Shown: in pieces, positions 1 through 8,027 of the stretch
Layout of the letters: each line of letters starts with the position of its first letter
Numbering within the stretch: position 1 is the stretch's first letter
Assembly: GCA_016787415.1 (NCBI GenBank)
Contig: JAEUUT010000262.1
Span: 1 to 40,440, forward strand
Origin: Saprospiraceae bacterium
GTDB taxonomy: Bacteria > Bacteroidota > Bacteroidia > Chitinophagales > Saprospiraceae
DNA length: 40,440 bases
Direction of reading: 5' to 3'
Translations under genes and position numbers: made by a program
Notes under the pieces: generated by a model
Told to the model about the DNA's origin: nothing
Database searches by the model: none
What the model saw: the letters and a program-made list of their open reading frames with translations, nothing else

Positions 1-10
1 TATCGGTTAT

Positions 11-622
11 TCAAAAAGGTTTATTGTTCAGCAACCAATCCTGCAATTCGCTCACATCCTGTTTTTGATCCGCTATGACTTGTTCTGCCAATTGACGCGT
101 TTCAGTATCTTCACCGTATTCAAGTAGGAGTTCGGCCATCTTAATACCACTTTCATGATGCACGAACATCAAGGCAGCAAAATCGTGATCTGTATCACCC
201 GTAAGCGCTTGTAAGTCCTTATCCTTTCCGGAGTGCTCCATGTGCTCCATCATTTTTTGGGTAAAATCGGGCTTCGAAAGATGGGGCGTATGGTTATCAA
301 TAAAGGTTGTTAACGCTGCAATTTCTGCCTGCTGCTTACTGATCATCTCAGTGGCCATATTACGCAGGGTAGTATCGTCACCTTTTTGCAACTCTAAATT
401 AGCCATATCGATTGCACCCAGGTGATGAGCACGCATCATCATGGCCCAATCCTCATCCGGGTCATTAGTAGGGGTCATGTTATCCATTACAGCCATCATT
501 TCATGCATAAGGGCCATCATTTCATTTTCATCATGGGTCTGGAAGTCCGAATTGTTGTCATCCTTGCAGGAAGTGAATCCAAGAAATCCGATTGAAGCGA
601 TCAAAAAAATTAAATTTTTCAT
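11..622 (-). CDS. DUF305 lipoprotein, two His-His repeats
   Basis: A 203-residue predicted lipoprotein: a hydrophobic N-terminus ends in the lipobox GFTSC (Cys19), followed by an acidic linker rich in Met and His. The rest matches the DUF305 pattern of two ferritin-like helical halves, each with a His-His pair: MMRAHHLGAIDMANLEL in the middle and MFVHHESGIKMAELLLEYG near the C-terminus. DUF305 proteins are common in copper and silver resistance loci and are thought to bind metal outside the cytosol, but their exact role is not established. It is transcribed away from the copper genes to its right; the 115-bp gap to the next gene must hold divergent promoters. The start is the ATG just before the signal sequence. 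A second DUF305 gene lies at 2170-2661. Family assignment is confident; function is inferred from context. Confidence 0.9.
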   Translation of the reverse strand: MKNLIFLIASIGFLGFTSCKDDNNSDFQTHDENEMMALMHEMMAVMDNMTPTNDPDEDWAMMMRAHHLGAIDMANLELQKGDDTTLRNMATEMISKQQAEIAALTTFIDNHTPHLSKPDFTQKMMEHMEHSGKDKDLQALTGDTDHDFAALMFVHHESGIKMAELLLEYGEDTETRQLAEQVIADQKQDVSELQDWLLNNKPF

Positions 623-737
623 TGTAAAATGGCTTTAAGACATAAATGAGTAATAGCCAAAACGCTGTGCCAAGATGATATAATGAATGGCATAGTTATT
701 TAGCAGTTTGTATTTTAACTACTTACACCCTCCCATT

Positions 738-2138
738 ATGAATATTCGCCACTTTATATCCACAGTTGCTTTCATGTTGGTCCAAATTGCCCCTTTTTGG
801 GCACAACATCCTCATTCTGCACCTATGTCGAAGGATACCGCAATGCCTATGACACATGATAAGATGGCGGGTGATACAGAGATGAGTATGAGCAGCGTTT
901 TTTCTAAAAATCTTCCGATGGCGGTAAATGGATCAGGTACTACCTGGCATCCAGTCAACTCGCCCATGTACATGCAGATGTGGCATGGTGGAAAATGGCA
1001 CTTTATGCTACACTATGGTGCATTCTTTCGTTATTCGGCACAAAATGTAGGCCGGGAAAATGGAGAGCGCGGCAGTTATGCTTTCGATGTTCCCAACTGG
1101 GTTATGCTGATGACTACCAGGCATATCGGGAAAAATGGCTTGTTAATGCTGCGAGGGATGTTTTCTGCCGATCCGTTGACGGTTGGAGGCGAAGGTTACC
1201 CATTGCTATTTCAGACCGGCGAGTCGTGGAAAGATAGCCCACTGATTGATCACCAGCACCCGCATGACCTGTTCAGTGAACTGTCTATCGGATATACCCA
1301 GGCATTTAATCAGCATACCGACCTGTACGTTTACTTCGGAATGCCTGGAGAGCCGTCTATCGGACCACCTGCATTTATGCATCGCCCCTCTGCATTAAAC
1401 ATGCCTTCTGCACCGCTCAGTCACCATTGGCAGGATGCCGCACATATTACCTTTGGGGTAGCCACACTCGGCTTCCGGTATCGCAATGCCAAGTTAGAAG
1501 GCTCTTTGTTTACGGGACGAGAACCCGGAGAGAACCGATACGATTTTGATAAACCCCGCTTCGACTCTTATAGTACGAGGTTTTCATTTAGCCCTGCGCG
1601 GTCATTGGCCTTACAAGTTTCTTATGGTTGGCTTGAAAGCCCCGAAGCACTGGAACCGGAGAAAGACGTAGAACGCATTACCGCTTCGGCTTTACATAGT
1701 GTGAACTTAGACGAAGACCTGATTCTCTCCAGTACCTTGGTGTGGGGATTGAATCGTAACCATCATCCAGGCGAGTCGGTGGCTTCCAGCCATTCTGTAT
1801 TACTGGAATCCGATTTTCAGATGAAAAAACACGCTCTATTCACCCGCGTAGAATGGATACAGAAAGATAATGAAGACTTGAATCTGTCTGATGGCTTTGA
1901 AGGACTGCACAATCATAGCATCAGCGGTTTTACTTTGGGAGCATCCCGTTATCTGTGGAAAAGTAAATACTTCTGGATGGATCTGGGGTTGACCGGAACG
2001 GTATATGGCATTTCGAATGAATTGGAACAATACTATGGTCGGAATCCGTATTCGGCGGAAATTTTTCTGCGCATAATACCTCCCCGAATGAACATGAAGA
2101 TGAATGATCAAAAGAATGCGATGCCGCACAAAATGTAA
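738..2138 (+). CDS. Met/His-rich outer-membrane protein of copper loci
   Basis: A 466-residue exported protein with unknown exact function. I chose the ATG at 738 because it opens directly into a signal peptide (MNIRHFISTVAFM, cleavage near FWAQ); an upstream TTG at 708 would put ten extra residues before it. The mature N-terminus (about residues 22-50) is strongly enriched in Met and His (HPHSAPMSKDTAMPMTHDKM), like periplasmic copper-binding segments of PcoB/CopB-type outer-membrane proteins. The remainder has the alternating aromatic/polar pattern of beta strands, a central His cluster (IDHQHPHDLFSELS) and a Met/Lys-rich tail (PPRMNMKMNDQKNAMPHKM). Most likely an outer-membrane barrel handling copper. 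It starts the rightward copper cluster and is followed 31 bp later by a membrane DUF305 gene. No named family is assigned. Confidence 0.8.
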   Translation: MNIRHFISTVAFMLVQIAPFWAQHPHSAPMSKDTAMPMTHDKMAGDTEMSMSSVFSKNLPMAVNGSGTTWHPVNSPMYMQMWHGGKWHFMLHYGAFFRYSAQNVGRENGERGSYAFDVPNWVMLMTTRHIGKNGLLMLRGMFSADPLTVGGEGYPLLFQTGESWKDSPLIDHQHPHDLFSELSIGYTQAFNQHTDLYVYFGMPGEPSIGPPAFMHRPSALNMPSAPLSHHWQDAAHITFGVATLGFRYRNAKLEGSLFTGREPGENRYDFDKPRFDSYSTRFSFSPARSLALQVSYGWLESPEALEPEKDVERITASALHSVNLDEDLILSSTLVWGLNRNHHPGESVASSHSVLLESDFQMKKHALFTRVEWIQKDNEDLNLSDGFEGLHNHSISGFTLGASRYLWKSKYFWMDLGLTGTVYGISNELEQYYGRNPYSAEIFLRIIPPRMNMKMNDQKNAMPHKM

Positions 2139-2169
2139 TTGTACCATCTTTCACTTTAAACCAGTATCT

Positions 2170-2661
2170 ATGAAACATACAACCCACCACAGCATGGGCG
2201 GCGAGAAAATGCATGAAGAGCACTATCGGCATTTACTTTACATGGCCGTACTTTCCTTTATCTCTATGTATATCCTCATGTATTCGATGGTAGACGTTTT
2301 ACCTAACGTAATTCCTAATGTGAATCAATTCTATATGGCAGGTCTGATGACGATGCCGATGATTATTATTGAATTGATTGTAATGCGCATGATGTATAAA
2401 AATAGGAAACTCAATATTATCATCATCGCTACGAGTGGGCTTGCTCTTATCCTATTTTTTCTATTCATCCGGCAGCAAACCGCTGTCGGCGACAGGCAGT
2501 TCTTAAAGTCCATGATACCACACCATGCCGCTGCTTTACTTATGGCAAAAGAGGCGGATATAACGGACCCGGAAATACAGGAACTATGCCGGCAGATCAT
2601 CACCAGCCAGCAGGCAGAGATCGATCAAATGAAGGCTAAGTTGGAAGCACTCGAAAAATAA
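2170..2661 (+). CDS. Membrane-anchored DUF305 protein
   Basis: A 163-residue protein. The ATG at 2170 gives a short His/Met-rich head (HTTHHSMGGEKMHEEHYRHL) and then three hydrophobic segments at about residues 22-42, 55-75 and 82-100. The C-terminal part holds one DUF305-like half with the His-His pair in FLKSMIPHHAAALLMAKEA and a helical QAEIDQMKAKLEALEK end. It is shorter than the lipoprotein DUF305 at 11-622 and carries only one His-His helix pair, so it may work as a dimer. It follows the outer-membrane protein by 31 bp and precedes the AraC-type regulator by 60 bp, so it is probably part of the same copper-responsive unit. Role inferred: extracytoplasmic metal binding at the inner membrane. 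Confidence 0.85.
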   Translation: MKHTTHHSMGGEKMHEEHYRHLLYMAVLSFISMYILMYSMVDVLPNVIPNVNQFYMAGLMTMPMIIIELIVMRMMYKNRKLNIIIIATSGLALILFFLFIRQQTAVGDRQFLKSMIPHHAAALLMAKEADITDPEIQELCRQIITSQQAEIDQMKAKLEALEK

Positions 2662-2721
2662 CTTCGGGGTGGGTGCTATGACTCATTTACCTTGGCAAGA
2701 GATTTGGATTTTTGAACTTTT

Positions 2722-3291
2722 ATGACTCTTTACATTAAAAATATGGTCTGCCTGCGCTGTATTCGCACGGTAGAACGTCTGTTAACGCAACAAAACCTCT
2801 CGGTGAAACATGTGCAATTAGGGGAGGCAGAGCTGTTTAAGGCACCCGACAATGATCAACTGTCCGTTCTTCGGGAAAGTCTCGAACTGGAGGGCTTCGA
2901 GTTGCTCGATAACCGTAATAGCCGCTTGGTAGAGCAAGTGAAAAATCTCATCATCTCCGAGATACACCATGCGGCAAGTAAGAAGCCGGAAACGATGAAT
3001 TTCTCCGATTTCTTGGCTCGTGAAACCGGCTATGAATACTCTCAACTGAGCAAACTTTTTTCTCTGGTGGAAGGCGTGACCATTGAAAAATACCTCATCG
3101 CGCAACGCATCGAACGGGTCAAAGAACTGCTGGTGTACGGCGAACAAACGCTGAGCGAAATCGCCTGGCAAACCGGTTACAGCAGCACCCAGCATCTCAG
3201 CAAGCAATTTCGGCAGGTAACCGGTATGACTCCAACGGAATTCAAATCGGGACACGAGCGCACCGGCCGCAAAACATTGGACGCAGTGTAA
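2722..3291 (+). CDS. AraC-family regulator with N-terminal HMA-like domain
   Basis: A 189-residue protein in two parts. Residues 1 to about 70 look like a heavy-metal-associated (HMA) fold with a CxxC in KNMVCLRCIRTVERLL (Cys10, Cys13), where CopZ-type chaperones bind Cu+. Residues about 85-185 are an AraC-type DNA-binding domain with its two helix-turn-helix units; the second contains LSEIAWQTGYSSTQHLSKQF, then FRQVTGMTPTEFK. No cupin or other classic AraC sensor domain is present. It lies 90 bp upstream of copA in the same direction, which suggests a copper sensor that controls the ATPase and neighbours. Regulatory ligand and target are inferred. Such fusions occur in Bacteroidota copper loci, but I know of no detailed characterisation. 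Confidence 0.88.
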   Translation: MTLYIKNMVCLRCIRTVERLLTQQNLSVKHVQLGEAELFKAPDNDQLSVLRESLELEGFELLDNRNSRLVEQVKNLIISEIHHAASKKPETMNFSDFLARETGYEYSQLSKLFSLVEGVTIEKYLIAQRIERVKELLVYGEQTLSEIAWQTGYSSTQHLSKQFRQVTGMTPTEFKSGHERTGRKTLDAV

Positions 3292-3302
3292 AACCAGAAT
3301 CA

Positions 3303-3327
3303 TATACAACTCTTCCCGAATTGTATA
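3303..3327. promoter_or_regulatory. Inverted repeat upstream of copA, candidate operator
   Basis: TATACAA (3303-3309) and its exact reverse complement TTGTATA (3321-3327) are separated by 11 bp, giving an 18-bp centre-to-centre spacing that fits binding on nearly the same helix face. It sits between the AraC-type regulator and copA. CAACTTTG at 3351-3358 partly resembles the Bacteroidota -7 element TAnnTTTG. That it is the regulator's operator is inference. Confidence 0.35.
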
Positions 3328-3381
3328 ACGCGGACGCCTGCCGGTACCGCCAACTTTGTGGCATCAAAATTAGTCTTTACG

Positions 3382-5631
3382 ATGTCACTTTCTATGCTTT
3401 CAGATTTGAAAAATACCACGGCAACTGATAAGATCAACATGCCGGTACTGGGTATGAGTTGCGCTGCCTGTGCAGTCAGTGTTGAATCTATTCTGCAAAA
3501 TATGCCAGGCGTAAAGCAAGCGACAGTCAATTTCGCAGCGCAGACAGTACAGGTAGAATACGACCAGCACACTGTTACCGCTGTCGATTTACAAAAAGCG
3601 GTTCAATCAGTCGGTTACGACTTAATTATTGACACGGATAATGCTTCCGATCAGCAAGCCCAGGCACAGCAGGAACATATTGAACAGTTAAAGCGACGCA
3701 CCATCGGCGCGATGCTGCTGGCGGCTCCCACCGTCATCATCGGAATGTTCCTGATGGATTTGCCCTACGCCAACTGGATCATGTTCGGACTTTCGCTGCC
3801 GGTACTACTCTTTTTTGGCAGGGATTTTTTCCGAAACGCTTTTTTGCAGGCCCGGCGCGGACGAGCCAACATGGACACACTTGTCGCGTTAAGCACCGGT
3901 GTAGCCTTCATTTTCAGCACTTTTAACACCATTTATCCTGAATACTGGCATCAGCGAGGTATGCATCCGCACGTCTATTTCGAGGCGGCAGTAGTGATTA
4001 TCGCTTTCATCCTTCTCGGAAAATATCTGGAAGAACGTGCCAAGGGACAAACATCTTCAGCCATCAAAAAACTGATGGGATTGCAGCCTAAAACCGTGCA
4101 AGTGATACGGGAAGGTCAGGAAAGAACACTGCCCATCAGCGAAGTACAAATCGGCGACGTCGTGCTGGTACGCCCCGGAGAGAAAATTGCGGTGGACGGT
4201 ATCCTGACCGAGGGAAGTTCTTTTGTAGATGAAAGTATGTTGAACGGTGAACCGCTGCCTGTTGAAAAGCATGTTAGTGACGCTGTTTTTGCCGGCACAT
4301 TGAATCAAAAAGGAAGTTTTCAGTTCCGGGCAGAAAAAATTGGCAGCCAGACCTTACTGGCTGAAATCATTCAAACCGTTCAGGAAGCACAAGGTAGCAA
4401 AGCACCTGTACAACGCCTGGTAGATAAGATTGCAGGCATTTTTGTTCCGGTTGTTATAGGCATCGCGCTGTTGAGTTTTGCCACCTGGCTGATCTTCGGC
4501 GGCGAACATGCTTTCACACAGGCGCTTCTGGCGCTGGTGACCGTACTGGTTATTGCCTGTCCATGTGCCCTGGGGCTGGCTACACCCACAGCAATTACCG
4601 TTGGGGTTGGTAAAGGCGCGGAAAATCACATCCTGATCAAAGATGCGGAAAGCCTGGAAACAGCCCACCGCGTCGACGCGGTCGTGCTGGACAAAACCGG
4701 AACGATCACTGAAGGGAAACCTTCCGTAACGAACGCGCATTGGGTAAAAAATGAGCCCGTCTTCAAAAGACTATTGCTCTCGATTGAAAGTCGTTCGGAG
4801 CACCCCTTGGCAACAGCCGTTGTGCGTGCATTAGAAGAGGAAGGTGTTTTAAGCCGACCCCGACTGGAACAATTCGACAGCATTACCGGACAAGGTGTGG
4901 AAGCCAGGTACGAGGGGCGGCGCTATTTTGTGGGCAATGAAAAGTTGTTGAACAATCAGGGCATTACTTTACCGGCGTCCCTTTCAGAAATCGCCGCTTC
5001 TTGGAGAGAATCTGCCAACACTGTTATCTTTTTCGCCGGAGTCGAAGAAGGATTACTTGCCGTGCTGGCCATTGCCGATCCTGTAAAACCGGGTTCGACC
5101 GAAGCCATTAAACAGCTCCACAGGCAAGGCATACAAGTGTACATGCTGACAGGAGATAACCAGCACACTGCCGCCGCTATTGCACGACAGGTTGGGATCG
5201 AACATTTTCAAGCCGAAGTGATGCCATCCGACAAGGCTGATTTCATCCGGCAATTACAGGCTACCGGTAAAACGGTTGCCATGGTCGGCGACGGTATCAA
5301 CGATTCCCCGGCTTTGGCACAGGCCAACGTAGGTGTGGCGATGGGTAAGGGTACGGATATCGCGATGGACGTGGCGGCGATTACCTTGATGCGCTCCGAT
5401 CTGATGGCTTTGCCCAAAATGTTCCGATTGTCACGCAAAACGGTCGCTACCATTCGCCAGAATCTGTTTTGGGCATTTATCTACAACCTGATCGGTATCC
5501 CGATTGCTGCCGGGGTTTTATATCCCGCCTTCGGATTCCTGCTTAACCCGATGCTTGCAGGCATTGCCATGGCACTCAGTTCGGTGTCGGTAGTGACCAA
5601 CAGTCTTCGACTAAAACAATTAACGCTTTAA
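3382..5631 (+). CDS. copA: Copper-exporting P1B-1 ATPase
   Basis: A 749-residue P-type ATPase pumping Cu+ out of the cytosol. Visible in order: one N-terminal HMA domain with GMSCAACAVSV (Cys27/Cys30), membrane helices, an actuator segment with DESMLNGEPLPVEK (TGE-like loop, here NGE), the transmembrane ion motif CPC (Cys393-Pro-Cys395, in IACPCALGLATPTAI), the phosphorylation site DKTGT (Asp437), the SEHPLA motif (His474-Pro475) and the hinge GDGINDSPAL (from Gly636). The CPC together with the late-helix segments YNLIGIPIAAG and SSVSVVTNSLRLK identifies the Cu+ (P1B-1) class. I chose the ATG at 3382; a GTG at 3358 and an ATG at 3394 are alternatives. Length is typical for a one-HMA CopA. It is followed 27 bp later by a CopZ-like chaperone. 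Note TGE is replaced by NGE, a conservative change. Confidence 0.97.
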   Translation: MSLSMLSDLKNTTATDKINMPVLGMSCAACAVSVESILQNMPGVKQATVNFAAQTVQVEYDQHTVTAVDLQKAVQSVGYDLIIDTDNASDQQAQAQQEHIEQLKRRTIGAMLLAAPTVIIGMFLMDLPYANWIMFGLSLPVLLFFGRDFFRNAFLQARRGRANMDTLVALSTGVAFIFSTFNTIYPEYWHQRGMHPHVYFEAAVVIIAFILLGKYLEERAKGQTSSAIKKLMGLQPKTVQVIREGQERTLPISEVQIGDVVLVRPGEKIAVDGILTEGSSFVDESMLNGEPLPVEKHVSDAVFAGTLNQKGSFQFRAEKIGSQTLLAEIIQTVQEAQGSKAPVQRLVDKIAGIFVPVVIGIALLSFATWLIFGGEHAFTQALLALVTVLVIACPCALGLATPTAITVGVGKGAENHILIKDAESLETAHRVDAVVLDKTGTITEGKPSVTNAHWVKNEPVFKRLLLSIESRSEHPLATAVVRALEEEGVLSRPRLEQFDSITGQGVEARYEGRRYFVGNEKLLNNQGITLPASLSEIAASWRESANTVIFFAGVEEGLLAVLAIADPVKPGSTEAIKQLHRQGIQVYMLTGDNQHTAAAIARQVGIEHFQAEVMPSDKADFIRQLQATGKTVAMVGDGINDSPALAQANVGVAMGKGTDIAMDVAAITLMRSDLMALPKMFRLSRKTVATIRQNLFWAFIYNLIGIPIAAGVLYPAFGFLLNPMLAGIAMALSSVSVVTNSLRLKQLTL

Positions 5632-5658
5632 AACATCCACCATAAACATTCAGTCACG

Positions 5659-5877
5659 ATGAAAGAATTGAAATTTAAGACCAATATCAACTGCATGGGT
5701 TGCGTAGCCAAATTTACACCGCATATTGAGAACACCGAAGGTGTAGAATCCTGGGAAGTGGACACTACAACCCCTGATAAAATGCTGACGGTGAAAGGCG
5801 AACTCTCCGAGGAAGAGGTGAAGGACATAGTAAACAAGGCAGGATTTCAGGTGCGGGAAGTAGTAAGTCCAGGCTAA
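5659..5877 (+). CDS. HMA-domain copper chaperone (CopZ-like)
   Basis: A 72-residue cytosolic protein made of one HMA domain. The metal loop is CMGC in NINCMGCVAKFTP (Cys13, Cys16), followed by the expected beta-alpha-beta pattern (GVESWEVDTTTPDKMLTVKG, then a helix EEEVKDIVNKAGFQV). It would carry Cu+ to the HMA domain of CopA, 27 bp upstream. The loop lacks the classic GMxCxxC glycine-methionine (here INCMGC), a variant frequent in Bacteroidota. A strong hairpin 12 bp downstream probably ends the transcript. Confidence 0.92.
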   Translation: MKELKFKTNINCMGCVAKFTPHIENTEGVESWEVDTTTPDKMLTVKGELSEEEVKDIVNKAGFQVREVVSPG

Positions 5878-5889
5878 TAGTTTCAGGCT

Positions 5890-5927
5890 AAGATTCCACA
5901 CGAAGTATTCATTTCGTGTGGAATCTT
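5890..5927 (+). terminator. Perfect 15-bp stem-loop after the copA-chaperone unit
   Basis: AAGATTCCACACGAA (5890-5904), an 8-nt loop, then its exact reverse complement (5913-5927). It lies just after the chaperone stop. The downstream T content is weak (GGACAATTTCTTG), so it may be a terminator, a bidirectional one, or an mRNA-stabilising hairpin. Confidence 0.65.
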
Positions 5928-6051
5928 GGACAATTTCTTGTCGAAACGAAAGGTTTTTCATACCCATGCAACCTTTTTCGATGATACTCCGCACTTCCTG
6001 TTTGATTCTTCATGATCAGACAAAAGTTAATTCAACGGTAAATCTTCGACA

Positions 6052-7512
6052 ATGAAATCTCGCGCTAATTTTTTAGCATTGGTCACTTTTTCTATGCTGG
6101 CACTTTCCTGTGTGCGCTGTAAAAAAATGAATACTGCTGAATTAGTAGAAGCCCGTAAAGTAGTAGAGCGTCCCTTTTCTAACCCGTTGGCTATGCCAGC
6201 CTCCATAAATGGCGTCCACGCTGCTTTCGATGCTAAAGCCGGAATTGCGCAACTCGGCACCGATGTAAGCGCTAACACACTGGGGTACGGCACTGCATCT
6301 ATTTTGGGGCCTACGATTCGGATACGACAGGGGGAATCTTTCAATTTGGCATTTTCAAATAACCTGAACGAAGCGACTAATATCCACTGGCACGGATTGG
6401 AGGTTCCCGCAGCACAGGATGGTTATCCAACTGATGTAACAGCGCCCGGAAGTTCGTTTCAGTATAGTTTTCCTGTGAAAAACCGTCCAGGCACTTATTG
6501 GTATCATCCGCATCCTGACATGGCAACGGCCAGCCAGGCGTGGCGTGGTCTGGCGGGTTTCTTTCTGGTGACTTCGCAGGAGGAGGAAGCGCTGCACTTG
6601 CCTTCAGGGGAATATGACGTGCCATTGGTGGTACAGGATAAGCGACTTGACGGAGGCTTGACGTATAACCCAGATACGGACGACCGAAGTATAGGCATGT
6701 TCGGTGAATCTGTGGTAGTAAATGGAACGATTTCGCCCGTATTTGAAGTCGCTACACGCAAATACCGTTTCCGTTTGCTGAACGGTTCGAATGCCAGAAT
6801 CTACAACTTTGCTTTTTCGAGCGGCACCATGTTTCACCTCATCGGCTCGGATGGCGGTCTGTTGGATGCTCCGGTAGCGGTATCTTCTGTAATGCTTGCA
6901 CCTGGCGAACGGGCGGACATTCTATTTGATTTTAATGATCAGCCGGTCGGTTCGGAATTATATCTGCAAAGCAATGCTTTTGCAGGAACCGAAACCCAGG
7001 GACAACAGGCATTTTATATTCTGAAATTTAAAGTGACCCGGCAGGAATTGGATAATAGTCTATTACCCATTGCACTTATGCCTGTAGAAAAAATACCAGA
7101 GTCGCACGCTATCGCTACCCGCACGTTCAACATTGGACACGCGATGACGCATAGCAGCGATATGGGTGACATGGTGATGCATCCGCTTGATGGCAAAACA
7201 TTCGATCCTAATCGCCGCGATGAAGTGGTAAAGGCTGGAACAGTTGAGATCTGGGAATTTGACAATTCCAGTGGTACGGAAACGCATCCTATGCATTTAC
7301 ATGCCGGACAATTTCAAGTTCTCTCCCGTGTTGGAGGACGCGGTACTGTTGAACCATGGGAACATGGCTGGAAAGATACCGTTCTCGCTTTCCCCGGTGA
7401 AAAAGTGCGTATCATCATTCGCTTCCCTGAGAATATAGGTAAATACGTTTTTCACTGTCACAATCTCGAACATGAGGACGGTGGGATGATGCTCAATTAT
7501 GAAATACAATAG
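6052..7512 (+). CDS. Multicopper oxidase lipoprotein (CueO-like role)
   Basis: A 486-residue three-cupredoxin multicopper oxidase. The N-terminus is a lipoprotein signal ending in LALSC (Cys20), so it should be anchored outside the cytosol. All four copper-ligand motifs are intact: HWHG (His112, His114), YHPHPD (His152, His154), HPMHLH (His412, 415, 417) and HCHNLEHEDGGMM (His468, Cys469, His470, His474, axial Met479). A short Met/His stretch (MTHSSDMGDMVMH) lies in the last domain and recalls the Met-rich substrate segment of CueO, though much shorter. Expected activity: oxidation of Cu+ to the less toxic Cu2+ with reduction of O2 to water. It lies between the copA and copB genes, with its own 174-bp upstream gap. 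Other oxidase substrates cannot be excluded. Confidence 0.95.
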   Translation: MKSRANFLALVTFSMLALSCVRCKKMNTAELVEARKVVERPFSNPLAMPASINGVHAAFDAKAGIAQLGTDVSANTLGYGTASILGPTIRIRQGESFNLAFSNNLNEATNIHWHGLEVPAAQDGYPTDVTAPGSSFQYSFPVKNRPGTYWYHPHPDMATASQAWRGLAGFFLVTSQEEEALHLPSGEYDVPLVVQDKRLDGGLTYNPDTDDRSIGMFGESVVVNGTISPVFEVATRKYRFRLLNGSNARIYNFAFSSGTMFHLIGSDGGLLDAPVAVSSVMLAPGERADILFDFNDQPVGSELYLQSNAFAGTETQGQQAFYILKFKVTRQELDNSLLPIALMPVEKIPESHAIATRTFNIGHAMTHSSDMGDMVMHPLDGKTFDPNRRDEVVKAGTVEIWEFDNSSGTETHPMHLHAGQFQVLSRVGGRGTVEPWEHGWKDTVLAFPGEKVRIIIRFPENIGKYVFHCHNLEHEDGGMMLNYEIQ

Positions 7513-7566
7513 GGTTTCTGTATCAGGCATCTTTTCATATTCAAACTTAAATCTGTTTCATCAACC

Positions 7567-7941
7567 ATGAAAAAATTTGTATTCGCCACGTCCGTATTAT
7601 TACTGACAACCCTGGCTTTTCTATCTTGTAAAAATGACGACCCGACGTTTACTGAAAACCTAACTGCCGAGTGGAATTCCACCCAGATTAAAGTTGACGG
7701 GGTCGCTGCACCTGCTTCCACATCCATGTTTTTGCACCTGCAAACCGGTGGCAACTACGAAATCACCACCAATGTGACACCATTTACACATCCCACTTCC
7801 GGCACCTGGAGTGCTGATGAAGCCACTATGAAACTTACTTTATCGGGCAATACGTGGACGATTCATCATCTTCAAGGCAGCACTTTACGCATCGGGAATA
7901 CCGTAGACGGTAAAGAAGTGGAGATAGATTTTGAGAAGTAA
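7567..7941 (+). CDS. Small lipocalin-like lipoprotein
   Basis: A 124-residue predicted lipoprotein (lipobox FLSC, Cys21). The mature part alternates short beta strands (LTAEWNSTQIKVDG, FLHLQTGGNYEITTNV, SGTWSADEATMKLTLSG, TLRIGNTVDGKEVEIDF), typical of the lipocalin-like lipoproteins abundant in Bacteroidota. It lies 54 bp after the multicopper oxidase and 86 bp before copB, so it is probably co-expressed. No metal-binding motif apart from a His pair (WTIHHLQG) is visible. Function unknown. Confidence 0.8.
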   Translation: MKKFVFATSVLLLTTLAFLSCKNDDPTFTENLTAEWNSTQIKVDGVAAPASTSMFLHLQTGGNYEITTNVTPFTHPTSGTWSADEATMKLTLSGNTWTIHHLQGSTLRIGNTVDGKEVEIDFEK

Positions 7942-8027
7942 TTACGATGGATTCACTTGTGAAACTGAATTGACAAGACAAGCATACTAACTTGCATTGC
8001 CTTGTTTACGAACAGAAAAATTAAAGT

